A DNA stretch of 64,000 nucleotides from Pseudorasbora parva (GCF_024679245.1 NC_090178.1:31283242-31347241), one strand, 5' to 3'; positions 24,283 to 36,272 are shown, counted from the stretch's first letter. Translations and numbers: made by a program. The notes: generated by a model from the sequence alone, not told the origin.

Positions 24283-25349
24283 TTAAAGGGGGGGGGGGTG
24301 AAATGCTGTTTCATGCATACTGAGCTTTTTACACTGTTAAAGACTTGGATTCCCATCCTAAACATAGACAAAGTTTCAAAAACTAATGTTGGACGTTTGA
24401 TAGAGTATTTCTGTGTCAAAAATACTCCTTCCGGTTTCTCACAAGTTTCGGACAGTTTTTTTCGAGTATGGCTCGACTTGACGTTAATAGAACAGAAGGT
24501 CCTTGTATGGGCCGTACGGGCTCTTCTCCCGGTAGGGTGTGCGCGCGCACTTATGTCGGTTATAGTTCGCGCTGCGCTCCCCTTTATTCCTATGGGTGAC
24601 GTCGAGCGACTTCAACACTTCAGCACAGCATTCCGGGAAGGCAGCGCTGCATTTGAACCGATTTGAACGCAGAAATGACGGGAAGCTTCATAACATCGCT
24701 TCAGTCACGTCTCAAAGTGGATTTACACGCCACTGCTGTCACAGGACTTCACCAAATCATACCAAAGAAGTATATTTTTGACGGAGCGGTCCCAGCGATA
24801 GAGGTTCGGTCCTGCTTTGGAAGCAGCTGGTGAGTAAAACTGCTTCAAAGGTCTCTGATATTGGCTACCGTCGCATGAGTAAACATCAGTAAACGACACG
24901 ATGGCGTGCTTCGTCATTCAAATGCGCTAACGGTTACTCCATTGCTGTTCTCATAAACTGCGAGTAAACACACACAAATGTTGACAGGCCACTAAATACA
25001 GTACATACCACAGAGACGGACGTCCTGCTGTTGCTGTTTCTCCTGTTCAATTTATTTCTGCCTCAGATTTGATTCTGGATCATTATCTGTATTAGCTGAG
25101 ATAGTCATTGGGTTTCTCCACGTTTGAGGACGTCACCGCTTTGCACATTCGTCATTCTTTAGCTCCGCCCACACGATACGCCTCCAGGCGCTCGTTTTTT
25201 TCCGGAAAGACTCGGTACAGCCTATATTTCTTTTATAAATATAATAAAACTAAAGACTTTTCGGAGATATGAAGGATGCGATACTACTCTATAGGTACTC
25301 AAGATTGACATGAGATTGACTGAAACTGAGTGTTTCACCCCCCCTTTAA
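24283..25349. mobile_element. TTAA-bounded element, ggggggtgaaatgctg family, copy 1
   Basis: Starts TTAAAGGGGGGGGGGTGAAATG and ends gtttcaccccccctttaa, with TTAA at 24283-24286 and 25346-25349. The same family occurs at 51344-52613, with shared blocks 'catgcatactga', 'acttggattcccat', 'ttttcggagatatg' and 'actctataggtactcaagattgacatga'. An open stretch of 142 codons at 24238-24666 crosses the element end and has no recognisable domain. Non-autonomous; piggyBac-like or Kolobok-like by target only. Confidence 0.88.
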
Positions 25350-26761
25350 AAGGTGTCATGAACTGTCTTTTTTTCTTTTTTAATACTATTGCCTGAGGTC
25401 AGTTTGTGTGTTTTTTACATTCAAAAACATCATAAATAATAAGTAATAGGCTATTTTCTGCACTGGTTCTGAGGCTCTCTCCTGAACGCTAGGTTTTGAT
25501 GGGCGTGCCGCACTGGAGACTTGGAAGTAAACACCCACGGCTAGGATTGGATAAGACTTGAATATTTAATGAGCTTCAGCTCCGTTCAGTTCAGTTCACA
25601 TGAGAGAGAGATTATTTTGAAAGCAGCAACTGCAAAGATTCTTTCGAACACAGGGCTCGTTAACGTATTTATTTCTCATCCACCCGCGATTAACACCATT
25701 AATTATTATTACTGTATTACATGGCCCGCAGGATCGGCCGATATAAGCGCGAACCGCGTGCGCGCATACACACACACACAATCAGATCACACACGTACTT
25801 TTTGGTAGCCCATCTGGAAAACACACAGCCCCCGGACTACTTTTACTAAATATAAAAAAGACGTTTTACTCATTTACTCATGGTGCATGGTTGCACCATT
25901 CCTGTCGTATCCAATATAGAAGGCACAAAATTGTGTCTGCAAATCCAGCACGTGAGGCTGTTTACAAACGATTCCGCAGTGAAATGAAGCGAACATGTAT
26001 ACGGTCCTCCCCACACTGCAAAAGAAATACATTTCTTACTTAGTATTTTTGTTTTGTTTCTAGTCTAAATATCTAAAAAGTCTTATACTAAGACAAGTAA
26101 AAATTGTCTTGTTTTGGGGAAAAAATATAACTCAAAATTAAGAGTTTTTGCTTAAAATAAACTAAATAATCTGCCAGTCGGGTAAGTAAAATAATGTTGT
26201 TTTAAGATTATTTTGCTTACTCCACTGGCAGATTATTTAGCTTATTTTAAGCAAAAACTTGTTTCCCCAAAACAAGACAATTACCTTTGCTTGTCTAGTA
26301 AATACTTCTTGTTTTAAGGAGTTTTTGATGTTTGGACTAGAAACAAGACAAAAATGTAAGAAAAGCATTTTTTGCAGTGCACATGAGCTGGAACTTCATT
26401 AAAAATAAATGAAGCATCACACATTCCTAATATTATGATCCAAAGGAAGCTTATGCAGCGACTGTGTTCTTCCACAATATCTTACTATCTTCTTCCACAT
26501 TGTTATTGCTGCTGGCTAGCAATCCGAACAGCTCCATGAGTCGATGGGCGAGGTTACTGAATTATACGCTCTGTAGAGGCGGGGTTTCGTCGCGCGATGA
26601 CGTAAGGACCATTTGCTGAGCCAGTTGTCTATAAAAGCTTTTCTTTTACTAAAAAGGAAGTTTTCAGCTCTGAAATTTACAAGATAATCTTATATTACAT
26701 TGACCTTTTATATATCAAAAGCTCAAAAGAAAGTTGATTTCTCAATTCATCACCCCTTTAA
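25346..26761. mobile_element. TTAA-bounded element abutting copy 1
   Basis: Left terminus TTAAAAGGTGTCATGAACTG begins at the same TTAA (25346-25349) that ends the previous element. The right terminus is ..caattcatcacccctttaa with TTAA at 26758-26761. It contains the nested palindromic MITE at 26014-26379. Without it the element is about 1.05 kb. No coding capacity. Confidence 0.78.
26014..26379. mobile_element. Palindromic MITE with cactgcaaaa ends
   Basis: Near-complete palindrome: cactgcaaaagaaatacatttcttac at the left is mirrored by gtaagaaaagcattttttgcagtg at the right. The inner 'ctgccagt..' / 'actggcagattattta' blocks meet near 26195. The CACTG terminus suggests a CACTA-like origin. 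A 366-bp snapback, inserted in the TTAA element. Confidence 0.85.
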
Positions 26762-29700
26762 CATTCAACAGGCCAACATAAATACATAAATAAATCAGAA
26801 CAAATATAAATATGAAATAAACAGTGCTTTTTAGGTCGGTTTAACAGTTTCCAGGTACAGAAATAAAGTAAACAAATGTTTACCACTGCATATTCTTCAT
26901 TGTACAAATTAAATACATATACATTGAGACGTAGCTAAATTCTACTGTACAACATGAATATATTTCTGTCACAATTACTTTGTTGAACTGAACTAAAATT
27001 TTTGACGGGTTGCCATGAAGACCTTCGAGTTTCTGTGTGTGTGTTTCTAATATGATGATAGATTTTGTCTAATGAAACAGTAAAATGCTCATGAAGTGAA
27101 TGGAGATGGTTCATACTTTCATGTCCTCATATATTAAGGGAGCAGAGGCTGAAAAACACTGCAAGTTTTAGTGTGTGTGAGGTAAATTAATCCACACGTG
27201 TGCCATTCATTCACATAGAAACATGCAGGATTTATATTTAGGATTAGTCTTTTTGCGGCTTAATATTCCCAGACACTAGTATATATCAATTTAACTTAAG
27301 TGTACTGACCTATACGTTTTATTTATAAACTTTGACAAATTACGTGACATTCCATGTTATACAGTAAATTCCGTTTTTTTATGACTGGATTCCATTTGCG
27401 TTTTTTTTTGCATCGCGGAAATTAATACTTGCGAAAGTTATTTAGCCAAGAGTTGTGAGCGTTTTTGTTGTTGTTGATTGATTGACATTAAAACGCAGAC
27501 AGCAGCGCAGCAGGAATATTTAATTATAAACTTGCATTATAAATGCAACAGACATTATACAGCAGTGCCTTTTTGCAGATAATTAAACCATTGGTTTGTT
27601 ATATTGGCCTTTCATGCTATAGCCGATATGCCGATGGCTGTAAATTGATCAAAAATCAGCCGATAAATATCTCTATTTTCAACTTAAGTTTTTGAGTTGG
27701 AACAACAATTATACTTTTATACAATTATACAAAAAATAAGTTGAAATAACTTATTTGAACTACTGTGTGAACTATATTAGTGGATTAATAGGGAATAGTG
27801 AATGAGGGTATGGGGGGCAATTTGCTTTTAAATCAAACCAAAAAATATGACTGGATGACTATGGATTAATGCACTTTTTTATTTCAAATAGACCTATTGG
27901 ATCTTTGAGAATAAGCACATAAACTAATTTGCATTTGAAATCTCTTATAGGTAAATTTTCTTAGATATAATCAAAATAGGCTACTGTTAAAATTACAATT
28001 TTTTTTGTCATGGAAACCTAATGATTTAACTTCAATGAATACACTTGTGGAAGTTGAATTGATCTCTAAACAACAACAACAACAACCGTGTAACCGCTTA
28101 TGTACCATAATCTCAAGAACAATTAAGGAGACATTGTACAAACTGTATTTCAGATGCCAGAGGTGGCATCATCTCACTTTTTAATGGGTTTAGGTAACAT
28201 CTTTAACATATCTCTACGGACTGATTATGGTCTGTCAATCAGTGCGCAGAGGTGCCACGGAAACCTGTCCATCACGCCAGCAGCGTAGCCAAAGTTTAAA
28301 ACCTGTTAAAAATGATTAGGGTGAAGATGTACACAATATTGTGACATAAATTTAGTATTTACGCTCATGTGCATATCCTCATCCATGTGTGTGTCAGGTC
28401 TGTGTGACCGAACCTTGAAGCTTCAAATGCGTTCTTATTGACATTCTCCACAGTGCCAGCACGGAGCATAAATGCCTAAGATGGCCCTAATAGCTTTGCT
28501 GTAATTATGTTTCAGTGGTTAGAGATTCAAACCTAACGTGAGCCAAGTAGGAGGTCTTGACTTGTATCATGGCGAGTTTAAAAGCAAGCGTGGGCAGTGC
28601 TACAATTACAGAACAACAGTTCTCTTTATCAATGTTTCTTTTTTCCAATCGAACAGCTAGTGGAGGATTATCAGTGTGTGCAGCTTGCAGGGGCTACTGG
28701 CTAGTGGTCCACTTGCCCCCTGGTAGAGAAATCTGCCTACGAAGTGTCCTTGATTAAAACATATGGATTTACAGTAAGAATCAAGAGTCATCAATAGGAG
28801 GAGGCATGTTTGTGTATTTAAAGTAATGAATTATGGCAGAAACTACAGACCTGCTATACTGGGGTGTTAACAGTCAATGATGCTAAAGAGTGTCTGAATT
28901 AAGAAAAAGGAACAACCTTGTTTAAAACATGCCAAATTCTTAGCAATGTACTCTTTGTGTTCACATTTGTATAATATGGTTCTGTAAAACATTAAAGAAA
29001 AGTTTCACTTTAGTGACTCTAAATTCATGTAACAAAAAAGTAGTAGTAATAATAATAATATTAAATTAGTAAAAAAGAAAAAAAGAGAAAATAAATAATA
29101 ATAAATAAATACATACATTTTTTAGACAGTTTTTTTTTTTTTTTTTTTAGTGCATGTTAGTATACACATCCTAAAAAAAGTTTTGAAATTATATTTCACA
29201 AAAATTATCAATTAAATGATAAAAAAAATTAAAGAGATTTGGGACCCTGCGAGACAGCAGGGGTCATGTCTATGATATAATTTACTGTTTTGCTGTTTGC
29301 TGTTCTGAAGGTAATGTTAACCATGTGAATTTTGTTGGTATGCCACATGACTTTGCATACAAGCTATTAAAAATATCACTAAGTAGTGAAGCAGTTTTGT
29401 TAAACTATACAAATATTCTATTTTTAATTTAAAAAAAAAAATGGCAATGGCATTTTTATTGTATTTAAAAAAATTTTTTTTTGAATGTGACATTTTTAAG
29501 GGTGATTGTTTTAATACTTTTACAATTCAGCTCTTAAATACTGAAATATAAAACTTAATTCAGGAAATAATGCATGGGCCAACATTGGTACCCACAGTTC
29601 CCATGTTTCAGGGTTAGTGTGCCTGTGTACAGATGGACATAGCTTGTTCCCCTCCATTCTGCTCTTTTGTGTCAGCTTTCTCCATAATTACATCTGATGA

Positions 29701-30658
29701 GTGGTGGTAGCAGGGGGAGGGAGGACCCGGGCAATCGGGCAGGTGACGGGATGGGGGAGAGGAACCTGTGGCAGCCCCCTGCGCCATCCGGTACACCGTA
29801 TCCCCGTCTGACAGCTAATTAGGACAGACACGGATTTCTCCCCAATGTAACAGATGTTGCCTAATCAGTCCAGCTTCGGAGCTCCCCGCGCCAGCTACAT
29901 TTCATGCACAATTTAACTATCTAAAAGGAACGAGAGACTTAATGCATTGTAAGGCCAGCACAGCTGTTTTGCTTAGCAGAGACGAAGAGAGAGAGAGAAA
30001 GACAGTGAGAGAGGGGGAGAAAAAGAGAGAAACTCATTGTCTAAAGCAAAGTGTGCGTTATTTAATTCAAACAGGGTGTTTATAATGTCATAATGCTATA
30101 GTGCGGTAATAACAGCACTGCAGGTGCCAAAGATTTCAGCTCCGTTGCTCACTCTTACCGAACACAGGATAATAGAGCTGTTGAAAACAGTTCTGTTTAT
30201 TTTTGGGAAAAAATTAAAAATCTGTTGTCTTTCAGACAAACTACTGGATTTACGGCCGATAACTCCTTATAGCCTGTAAATTACATGGAACAAATGTAAT
30301 ATGAGCAAATTTTTCCTTAATCAGTGTCTTATACATAAGGAAAAGTTAAATTGATGTGTTTAAAATCATCTACACTCACGTGAGATTAAGACTACAGTCA
30401 CATCAGTGGCCTAAATAAAGACATTTAATTGAATATAAAATGGGTCGCCTAATGGAGGTGGCAGTTTTGAGATCACATGAACAGCTGAATACACTGCCTT
30501 TACATGCTATCGGAAATGTCATAATTCCCACTGCAGAAGTCGTGATTATGAGCTTGTTGCATTCAAGTGCTTTGTTGTCGGAATGAACATGAATCATGGA
30601 GGACACCAGGTTTATTCTTGCTTATTTATTGGATAATCTCATTAAAACTAACATTATA
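26762..30658. other. Mostly unique-looking stretch with candidate conserved blocks
   Basis: No complete transposon ends. 28380-28760 and 29600-30060 are less AT-rich, sharply bounded and contain taattagg and gccagctacattt type motifs that resemble conserved enhancers. 29040-29240 and 29400-29480 are A/T homopolymer-rich. No exon with plausible splice sites and coding bias was found. Confidence 0.35.
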
Positions 30659-31445
30659 TACACTCACCTAAAGGGTTATTATGTACACCTGTTCAATTTC
30701 TCATTAATGCAATTATCTAATCAACTAATCACATGGCAGTTGCTTCAATGCATTTAGGGGTGTGGAACTCCAAACTGAATGTCAGAATGGGAAAGAAAAG
30801 TGATTTAAGCAATTTTGAGCGTGGCATGGTTGTTGGTGCCAGACAGGCCGGTCTGAGTATTTCACAATCTGCTCAGTTACTGGGATTTTCATGCACAACC
30901 ATTTCTAGTGTATACAAAGAATGGTGTGAAAAGGGAAAAACATCTAGTATGCGGCAGCCCTGTGGGGGCGAAAATGCCTTGTTGATGCTAGAGGTCAGAG
31001 GAGAATGCATGGGCCGACTGATTTAAGCTGATAGAAGAGCAACTTTGACTGAAATAACCACTCGTTACAACCGAGGTATGCAGCAAAGCATTTGTGAAGC
31101 CACAACACGCACAACCTTGAGGTGGATGGGCTACAACAGCAGAAGATCCCACCGGGTACCACTCATCTCCACTACAAATAGAAAAAAGAGGCTAATTTCC
31201 ACAAGCTCACCAAAATTGTTGCCTTGTCTGAGGAGTCTCGATTTCTTTTGAGACATTCAGATGGTAGAGTCAGAATTTGGCGTAAACAGAATGAGAACAT
31301 GGATCCATCATGCCTTGTTACCACTGTGCACAGAGCTCTGCTTCCACCATTCACTCAACATTGGAAGTAGAAGAGTTAAATATATATGCGCAATGCTTGA
31401 CAAAGAAGCAACAGAAATATGCGCACATGAGAAGAATAAGCGCGG

Positions 31446-31803
31446 GACGTGCTCGAACCGGACTCTGACCTGTTGCGCTCGCGCGCACACACGCCTTTCA
31501 GACAAAATACAATTGCCATTCATTTCTTTCGCAGATTATTATTTGGGTTTGAATGGTCAAAAATATGTCAAAAAAATCACAGTCTGGCAAGTATTCAGGT
31601 AAACACAGTCGGATATGTCTTTAGTGAGCATGACGTGCTCGAGCCGGACTCTGACCTGTTGCGCTCGCGCGCACACACGCCTTTCAGACAAAATACAATT
31701 GCCATTCAGTTCTTTCGCAGATTATTATTTGGGTTTGAATGGTCAAAAATATGTCAAAAAATCACGGTCTGGCAAGTATTGAGGTAAACACAGTCGGATA
31801 TGT
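31446..31803 (+). repeat. Tandem duplication, 186-bp unit
   Basis: Copy 1 spans 31446-31631 (gacgtgctcgaaccgg...). Copy 2 starts at 31632 and is interrupted at 31803, with its last bases (ctttagtgagcat) found after the hAT element at 33119. The copies differ at only about five positions over 172 bp. Confidence 0.93.
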
Positions 31804-33118
31804 AGGGCCCTATAAAATCCGTTTTATTTTTTCCCAAATTCCGTTTTATTTTTTCCCAAATTCCGTTTTTTCCGTTTTAATTTTTGCAAATTCCGTTTTT
31901 TCCGTTTTAATTTTTGCAGATTCCTTTTTTTCCATTAATATGTTTGGCATTTCAGTTTTTTTTTTTTTTTACCCTTTATTTCAGTAAAAAAGTGTGCTTT
32001 TAATGTTAATATAACAGAACATAAAACGGGGAAAAAAAAGGAATGACCTTAAATTTATTGAGGTAACAAACATCACATTTACTTTTTAGGACAAATATGA
32101 TGCAACATGCAACATAACACTGCACTTCAAGTACTTCAAATATTAATGGTTATTAGCTTTAAACTTTCCGGTAAAATACATTATAATAGTTTATATAAGT
32201 TAAAATGAAAGTGCTCCATTAGCTTTTTTTCTCAAGTAATTTTTTTTTAAAAAGAATTATCATAAGAATCATCCCTTACATACAGTACTATTAAGTAAAA
32301 CATTTAAAGCTGAAAATAACTTTAAAAAATAACACATTTCACCATGAAATCATGTAGTGAAATGTTCTGTGTGTTTAACAATCACCATTATGATATCCAG
32401 AGCTTTGAAAAATAAAAATACACGAAAACACAACACTGCCTGAAGTTTTTTTCCCCAAATTCAAAGGCTCCTTTAAATTATTAAAACTAGATGCTTAATT
32501 TTAACTTTAAGGTTACTTATCATGTAAACTACCCATATACAGCATGTTAAATGCATGTTTGGAACAGAGGGGAAAACGGTCGCATTTGCAGCAGATATGC
32601 ATTGCTGCCTAATGTGGCCATTATTAATCAAAGCATGAGATGACAGGGGTCGAGCAGAACACCGGAAAATCTGACAGAATGGACAATATTTGTCTGTATG
32701 TGCAATACACGAGCCGCGGTTCAGGTGCGCGCGCGACCAATGCTGCCTGAGCACAACGAGTTCTCCATATGCAAGGCTTCTGCGCCGCCTGCGCGTGCAG
32801 TGTGAAAGCGCCGTTAGTGTCGAGTTTCTTAACTTTTTCGCTGCCAAAAGCAGAGCCGTGGAGACCAACTTCGCCGTACTTTCATTGTTTTGAAGGGCGA
32901 GCTGAAATGACGGGAGGGGTTGTGTCGCGAAGATTTGCTTCCCCCGGTCTGCACTTTCCTCAGACATACGTTCTTAACCCACACGACACAGAATTTCATT
33001 ACAAATATGTAAAATTCCGGGGAAATCTGCGTTAACACCAGATTCCGCGTTTATATGCAGATTCCGCGATTCCGTCCGCGATTCCGTGATCGCGAAAATT
33101 ATAGGGCCCTAGATATGT
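31796..33118. mobile_element. hAT-like element inserted in tandem copy 2
   Basis: The element 31804-33110 starts AGGGCCCTATAA and ends TTATAGGGCCCT. It is flanked by GGATATGT (31796-31803) and AGATATGT (33111-33118). Copy 1 of the tandem duplication preserves the empty site ..cggatatgtctttag, confirming the 8-bp duplication with one later substitution. The left interior holds short tandem units of ttccgttttaatttttgc (31825-31925), and the right interior repeats gattccgcg (33040-33090). A minus-strand open stretch at 32473-32967 has no recognisable domain and is probably chance. Confidence 0.9.
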
Positions 33119-33380
33119 CTTTAGTGAGCATGTACAGCTGAGGTAATTAGATCCATGCAGGTCTTATCCCAGGCCTAATATTCTGTGTGATTAATGTTAA
33201 ACAAACAATGAAAAATAGAAAACCATCACATGCTTGGCTAAATAACTCAAATATATTTATTAAGAATCAGTGTAAAGTTAAATTATAGATTGAAGACTTA
33301 GCAGATTTTTATTTGATTATTTAATTTCTTTCTTGACTTGCTACTGTTAAATAGACCTAATAAAGCAGTTTTTGTCATTA

Positions 33381-33580
33381 TGGTGAGAGGGGCGTGGTTT
33401 AGCGAGGTCTGTGACGGGAGAGTCGGATGACGAGCCTGGGGCAAACGATGAACACCTGTCTCGTTTCAGTAATTGGCGTGGAGAGACAGGTTATAAGCAA
33501 TGCAGCAGATTAGGACCGGAGAGAGAGAGGCTGGGAACACGCAGAGAGAAACTGCTGAAAGTGACTGGAATGGACAGTGC
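33381..33580 (+). repeat. 5' LTR, 3'-truncated
   Basis: tggtgagaggggcgtggtttag matches the 3' LTR start. Homology continues through cagtaattggcgtggagagacaggttataagc and the gagagaga tract, then stops near 33580. The final 120-150 bases present in the 3' LTR are absent. Confidence 0.8.
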
Positions 33581-33737
33581 GCCTCATCCCGCTGTTATCT
33601 GGTGAGGCGCAGATAGCGGCCCAACCCAACAACTTCCATTCCTGAACCTCCAGGTCCTTCAGCAGGTCGGGCTCTCCCTCGAACAACATCACCAGCGATT
33701 CCGGTCGCTGAGCCTGGGGGAGAATAGCCGCCCCTTC

Positions 33738-34440
33738 GTGATGGCCCATCAGCTCCGGAACGCCTGCCGCAGAAGGCTGATGGCGGATCAGTCGACAGTC
33801 GACCAGGTTGTGGATCGAGTGGCACTGGAGCAGTTTATTGCGCAGTTTATTGGCCGACGTCACCGGACCAAGCCATCCAGCTGGCGGAGGACCAAATGGT
33901 CGCATGCCCAGGGGCCGGCGGCTTCTCTCTCTCTCACCTCTCCCCTTTACTTCTTCGCCCCCTTACAGGCCAGTTCCAGCTCCCCATACCAGGGAAGGGT
34001 ATCCGCCACGGGGGCAGGCCCGGGGAAGGTTCGGGGGAACTCCCGAACGGAGCATCGGGCTCTCGAGCGCCATCCAGGGGCGCAGAGCCCATTGAGTTCA
34101 CCCCAGCCTCCGGTCCCATTTCCCCCATCTCTCCACGCCAATTCCCTGGTTCTCTTCCTGCCACTGGGGCGGCGGGAAGTCTGGGCCGGCCTGTTGGCAG
34201 TGTGGGGACCCGGGTCACTTTATAGATCGGTGTCCCGTGATGGAGGACGCTGATCGGGGTCCAAGACGCGCCTCAGGCTGCCCCCGATCGCGCCGGGCTG
34301 TACCAAATACCAGTCAGTATTCAGGGGGGTACCTATCCGGCTTTGGTGGATTCGGGGTGTAACCAGACAGCTATCCATCAAAGCCTGATACAATCGTTGG
34401 CATTGGATAATAGCCGCTTGGTTAAGGTACAGTGTGTGCA
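33738..34440 (+). pseudogene. gag fragment (SCAN-like) with CCHC knuckle and protease DSG
   Basis: Remains of the structural polyprotein and protease of the LTR element. From 33738 one frame gives QLRNACRRRL..VDRVALEQFIAQF, which resembles the first helices of a SCAN domain. After a frameshift the text continues with DQAIQLAEDQMVAC. A proline- and glycine-rich linker follows. At 34192-34233 a CWQCGDPGHFIDRC zinc knuckle has the exact CX2CX4HX4C spacing. About 115 bases further, in another frame, YPALVDSGCNQTA (34334-34372) carries the aspartic protease D-S/T-G motif. The protease then breaks off near 34440. Frameshifts make it non-functional. SCAN descent from Gmr1-type capsid is published knowledge; the assignment here is by motif only. 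Confidence 0.75.
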
Positions 34441-35050
34441 TTGTTTAGTTTAATCTCCCGAGTGGGGATCCTGAAAGAGATCCTCACTGATCAGGGCACG
34501 CAGTTTATGTCATGGACGTTACGCAAACTTTACGAGTTATTGGGCATTAAATCGGTCCGCACCAGCGTCTATCACCCACAGACGAATGGTTTGGTGGACA
34601 ATGATCCAAAAGTTCGTATAGGAAGACACCAAAAATTGGGATAGATGGTTGGAACCCCTATTGTTTGCTGTATGCGAGGTCCCGCAAGCCTCCACCTGGT
34701 TTTCCCCATTCAAGCTTCTCTATGGACATCAGCCCCGTGGGGTGTTGGACGTTCTTAGAGAGGCTTGGGAGGACGAACCTTCGCAGGGCAAAAACGAAAT
34801 TCAGTATGTCAAGCCGGCTGTACAATAGGGGAACAAAACTGTGTGAATTTACACCGGGAGATAAAGTGCTTGTATTACTCCCAACTTCTAGCTCAAAATT
34901 ACTCACCAAGTGGCAAGGGCCCTTTGTGGTCACACGGCGAATAGGAAATCCCAATTATGAGGTAATGTGGTCTGATAGGGGTGGGGTACATCAAATATAC
35001 CACCTCAACCTCCTGAAAAAGTGGAGCAAGGCGGAGTCAGTGATGCTGGC
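34441..35050 (+). pseudogene. Integrase fragment with GPY/F module
   Basis: Starts abruptly at ISRVGILKEILTDQGTQF, which carries the second catalytic aspartate of a retroviral-type integrase core, and continues to YHPQTNGLV. The zinc-binding N-terminus and first aspartate are deleted. The position of the catalytic glutamate is altered (LVDNDPK), and TAG at about 34641 interrupts the frame. From 34665 a second open stretch holds the C-terminal GPY/F-type module (KLLTKWQGPFVVTRRIGNPN, about 34896-34955) and ends in HLNLLKKW. It lies upstream of, and continuous with, the reverse transcriptase region. Catalytically dead. Confidence 0.85.
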
Positions 35051-35920
35051 AACGGCGGTAGTGGTGGAGGATCGTGGGCCAGAGGTGAGCACAAAAGGTG
35101 CATCCCTCGTTCTGGCCCCAGGGGGAGATCACCTCTCGCCGTTGCAGCTCACTGACATAGCCCAGTTACAGGAAGTTTTTTCTGATGTGTTCTCGCCCAT
35201 TCCCGGTCTAACGAATCTCATTCAGCACCATATCGAGATGGAGCCGGGTGTGGTAGTTCGCAGTCGGCCGAATAGGTTACCAGAACACAAAAGAAAGTGG
35301 TTCAGGAAGAATTAGAGGCGATGCTGGATATGGGAGTGATAGAAGAATCCTACAGTGATTGGGCCAGTCTGATAGTTTTAGTTCCTAAAATGAACGGCTC
35401 AGTCCGATTGTGTGTGGATTATCGCAAGGTGAGCGCTGTGTCGAAATTCGACACATGTTCAATGCCAAGGGTTGAGGAGTTGCTCGATCGGCTGGGCACG
35501 ACTCGTTTTTATTCAACGCTGGATTTAACAAAGGGATATTGGCAGATCCCCTTAACGCTGTTATCTAAAGAGAAAACAGCCTTTACGACGCCGTTTGGAT
35601 TACACCAATTTGTCACACTTCCATTCGAGTTGTTTGGGGCTCTGGCCACATTTCAGTGTCTCATGGATAAAATTCTTCAGCCATATGCTGCATATGCCGC
35701 TGCATACTTGGATGACATAATCATCTATAGTAACGATTGGCAGCGGCATATGGAGCATGTGCGAGCCAACCTGAAATCACTGAGACTGGCCGGGCTAACG
35801 GCAAACCCGAAGAAGTGTGCGATTGGGCGCATGGAGGTCAGGTATCTGGGTTTCCACTTGGGTCATGGGCAGGTGCGTTCACAAATTGGATGGCTCCCCA
35901 GCCTGAGTCGGGCGGTGGGG
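35051..35920 (+). pseudogene. Reverse transcriptase fragment, RNase H missing
   Basis: The connector (FSDVFSPIPG..IEMEPGVVVRS) is in frame with the integrase C-terminus until a one-base shift at 35297-35315. It then passes into QEELEAMLDMGVIEES and the palm. Visible RT motifs are VLVPKMNGSVRLCVDYRK, the catalytic STLDLTKGYWQI, FGLHQFVTLPFELFGA and the YLDDIIIYS active site (YxDD, about 35704-35730), then KCAIGRMEVRYLGFHLG. The frame ends near 35880, and the polypurine tract and LTR follow at once, so RNase H is deleted. In intact relatives this would copy the element's RNA into DNA. Confidence 0.9.
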
Positions 35921-35923
35921 GTA

Positions 35924-36272
35924 TGTGGCGAGGGGGGCGTGGTATAGGGAGGTCTGAAACGGGAGCGAGTCGGTGGACGAGCGGCACATAAGTGAATCAG
36001 GGGCAAACGATGCATACCTGTCTCTTGTTTCAGTAATTGGCATGGAAAGACAGGTTATAAGCCACGCAGGATATGAGGAACGGAGAGAGAGAAGCTGGGA
36101 TTTCACAGTGTGCAGGGACTTGGGCTGGAAGAACAGCTGAAAGAAACTGGAGAGACTTTTGAGAGAGACTGAGTTGAACCGTGCCAAGGGCACATTGTCT
36201 AATTACCTGAGTTATAAAGAAATAAACAGCCTTGCGTTCCAGTTGTCTTCTTCCTCACCCACATACACGAAC
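35924..36272 (+). repeat. 3' LTR of the Gmr1-like element
   Basis: Begins tgtggcgaggggggcgtgg after a G-rich tract. It shares the caggttataagc and gagagagagaagctggga blocks with the 5' LTR and ends around cacatacacgaa. An aataaa signal lies near 36220 (aaagaaataaacagcc), followed by a gt/t-rich run. Confidence 0.85.

Larger units (their letters stand above)
24047..27665. mobile_element. Possible old hAT-like element interrupted by TTAA insertions
   Basis: gggccgataccaattttaac near 24060 and the facing gatcaaaaatcagccgataaat near 27645 look like opposite subterminal regions of one family. Two TTAA elements (24283-26761) lie between them. No terminal match is exact, so this joining is tentative. 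Confidence 0.3.
33381..36272 (+). mobile_element. Gmr1-like Ty3/gypsy LTR retrotransposon, degenerate
   Basis: Two diverged LTRs (33381 to about 33580, truncated at its 3' side, and 35924-36272) enclose fragments in the order SCAN-like capsid, CCHC knuckle, protease, integrase, reverse transcriptase. CATTAT occurs at both outer junctions (33376-33381, 36272-36277), consistent with a 4-6 bp target duplication. A G-rich polypurine tract (35909-35921) precedes the 3' LTR. Integrase before reverse transcriptase, with a SCAN-like gag segment, is the known signature of Gmr1-like elements. Internal deletions remove most of protease, the integrase N-terminus and RNase H. LTR divergence indicates an old insertion. 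Confidence 0.88.

Noticed and set aside
24238..24666. 142-codon open frame
   Set aside because: It crosses the boundary of a TTAA element, and the family shows no conserved coding frame at the sister copy.
32473..32967. 164-codon minus-strand open frame inside the hAT element
   Set aside because: No hAT transposase motif or other domain. It lies in a non-autonomous element of 1.3 kb.
34441..35920. Exogenous retrovirus or envelope-bearing provirus
   Set aside because: No env-like frame, Gmr1-like gene order and gypsy-type GPY/F module; it is an LTR retrotransposon.
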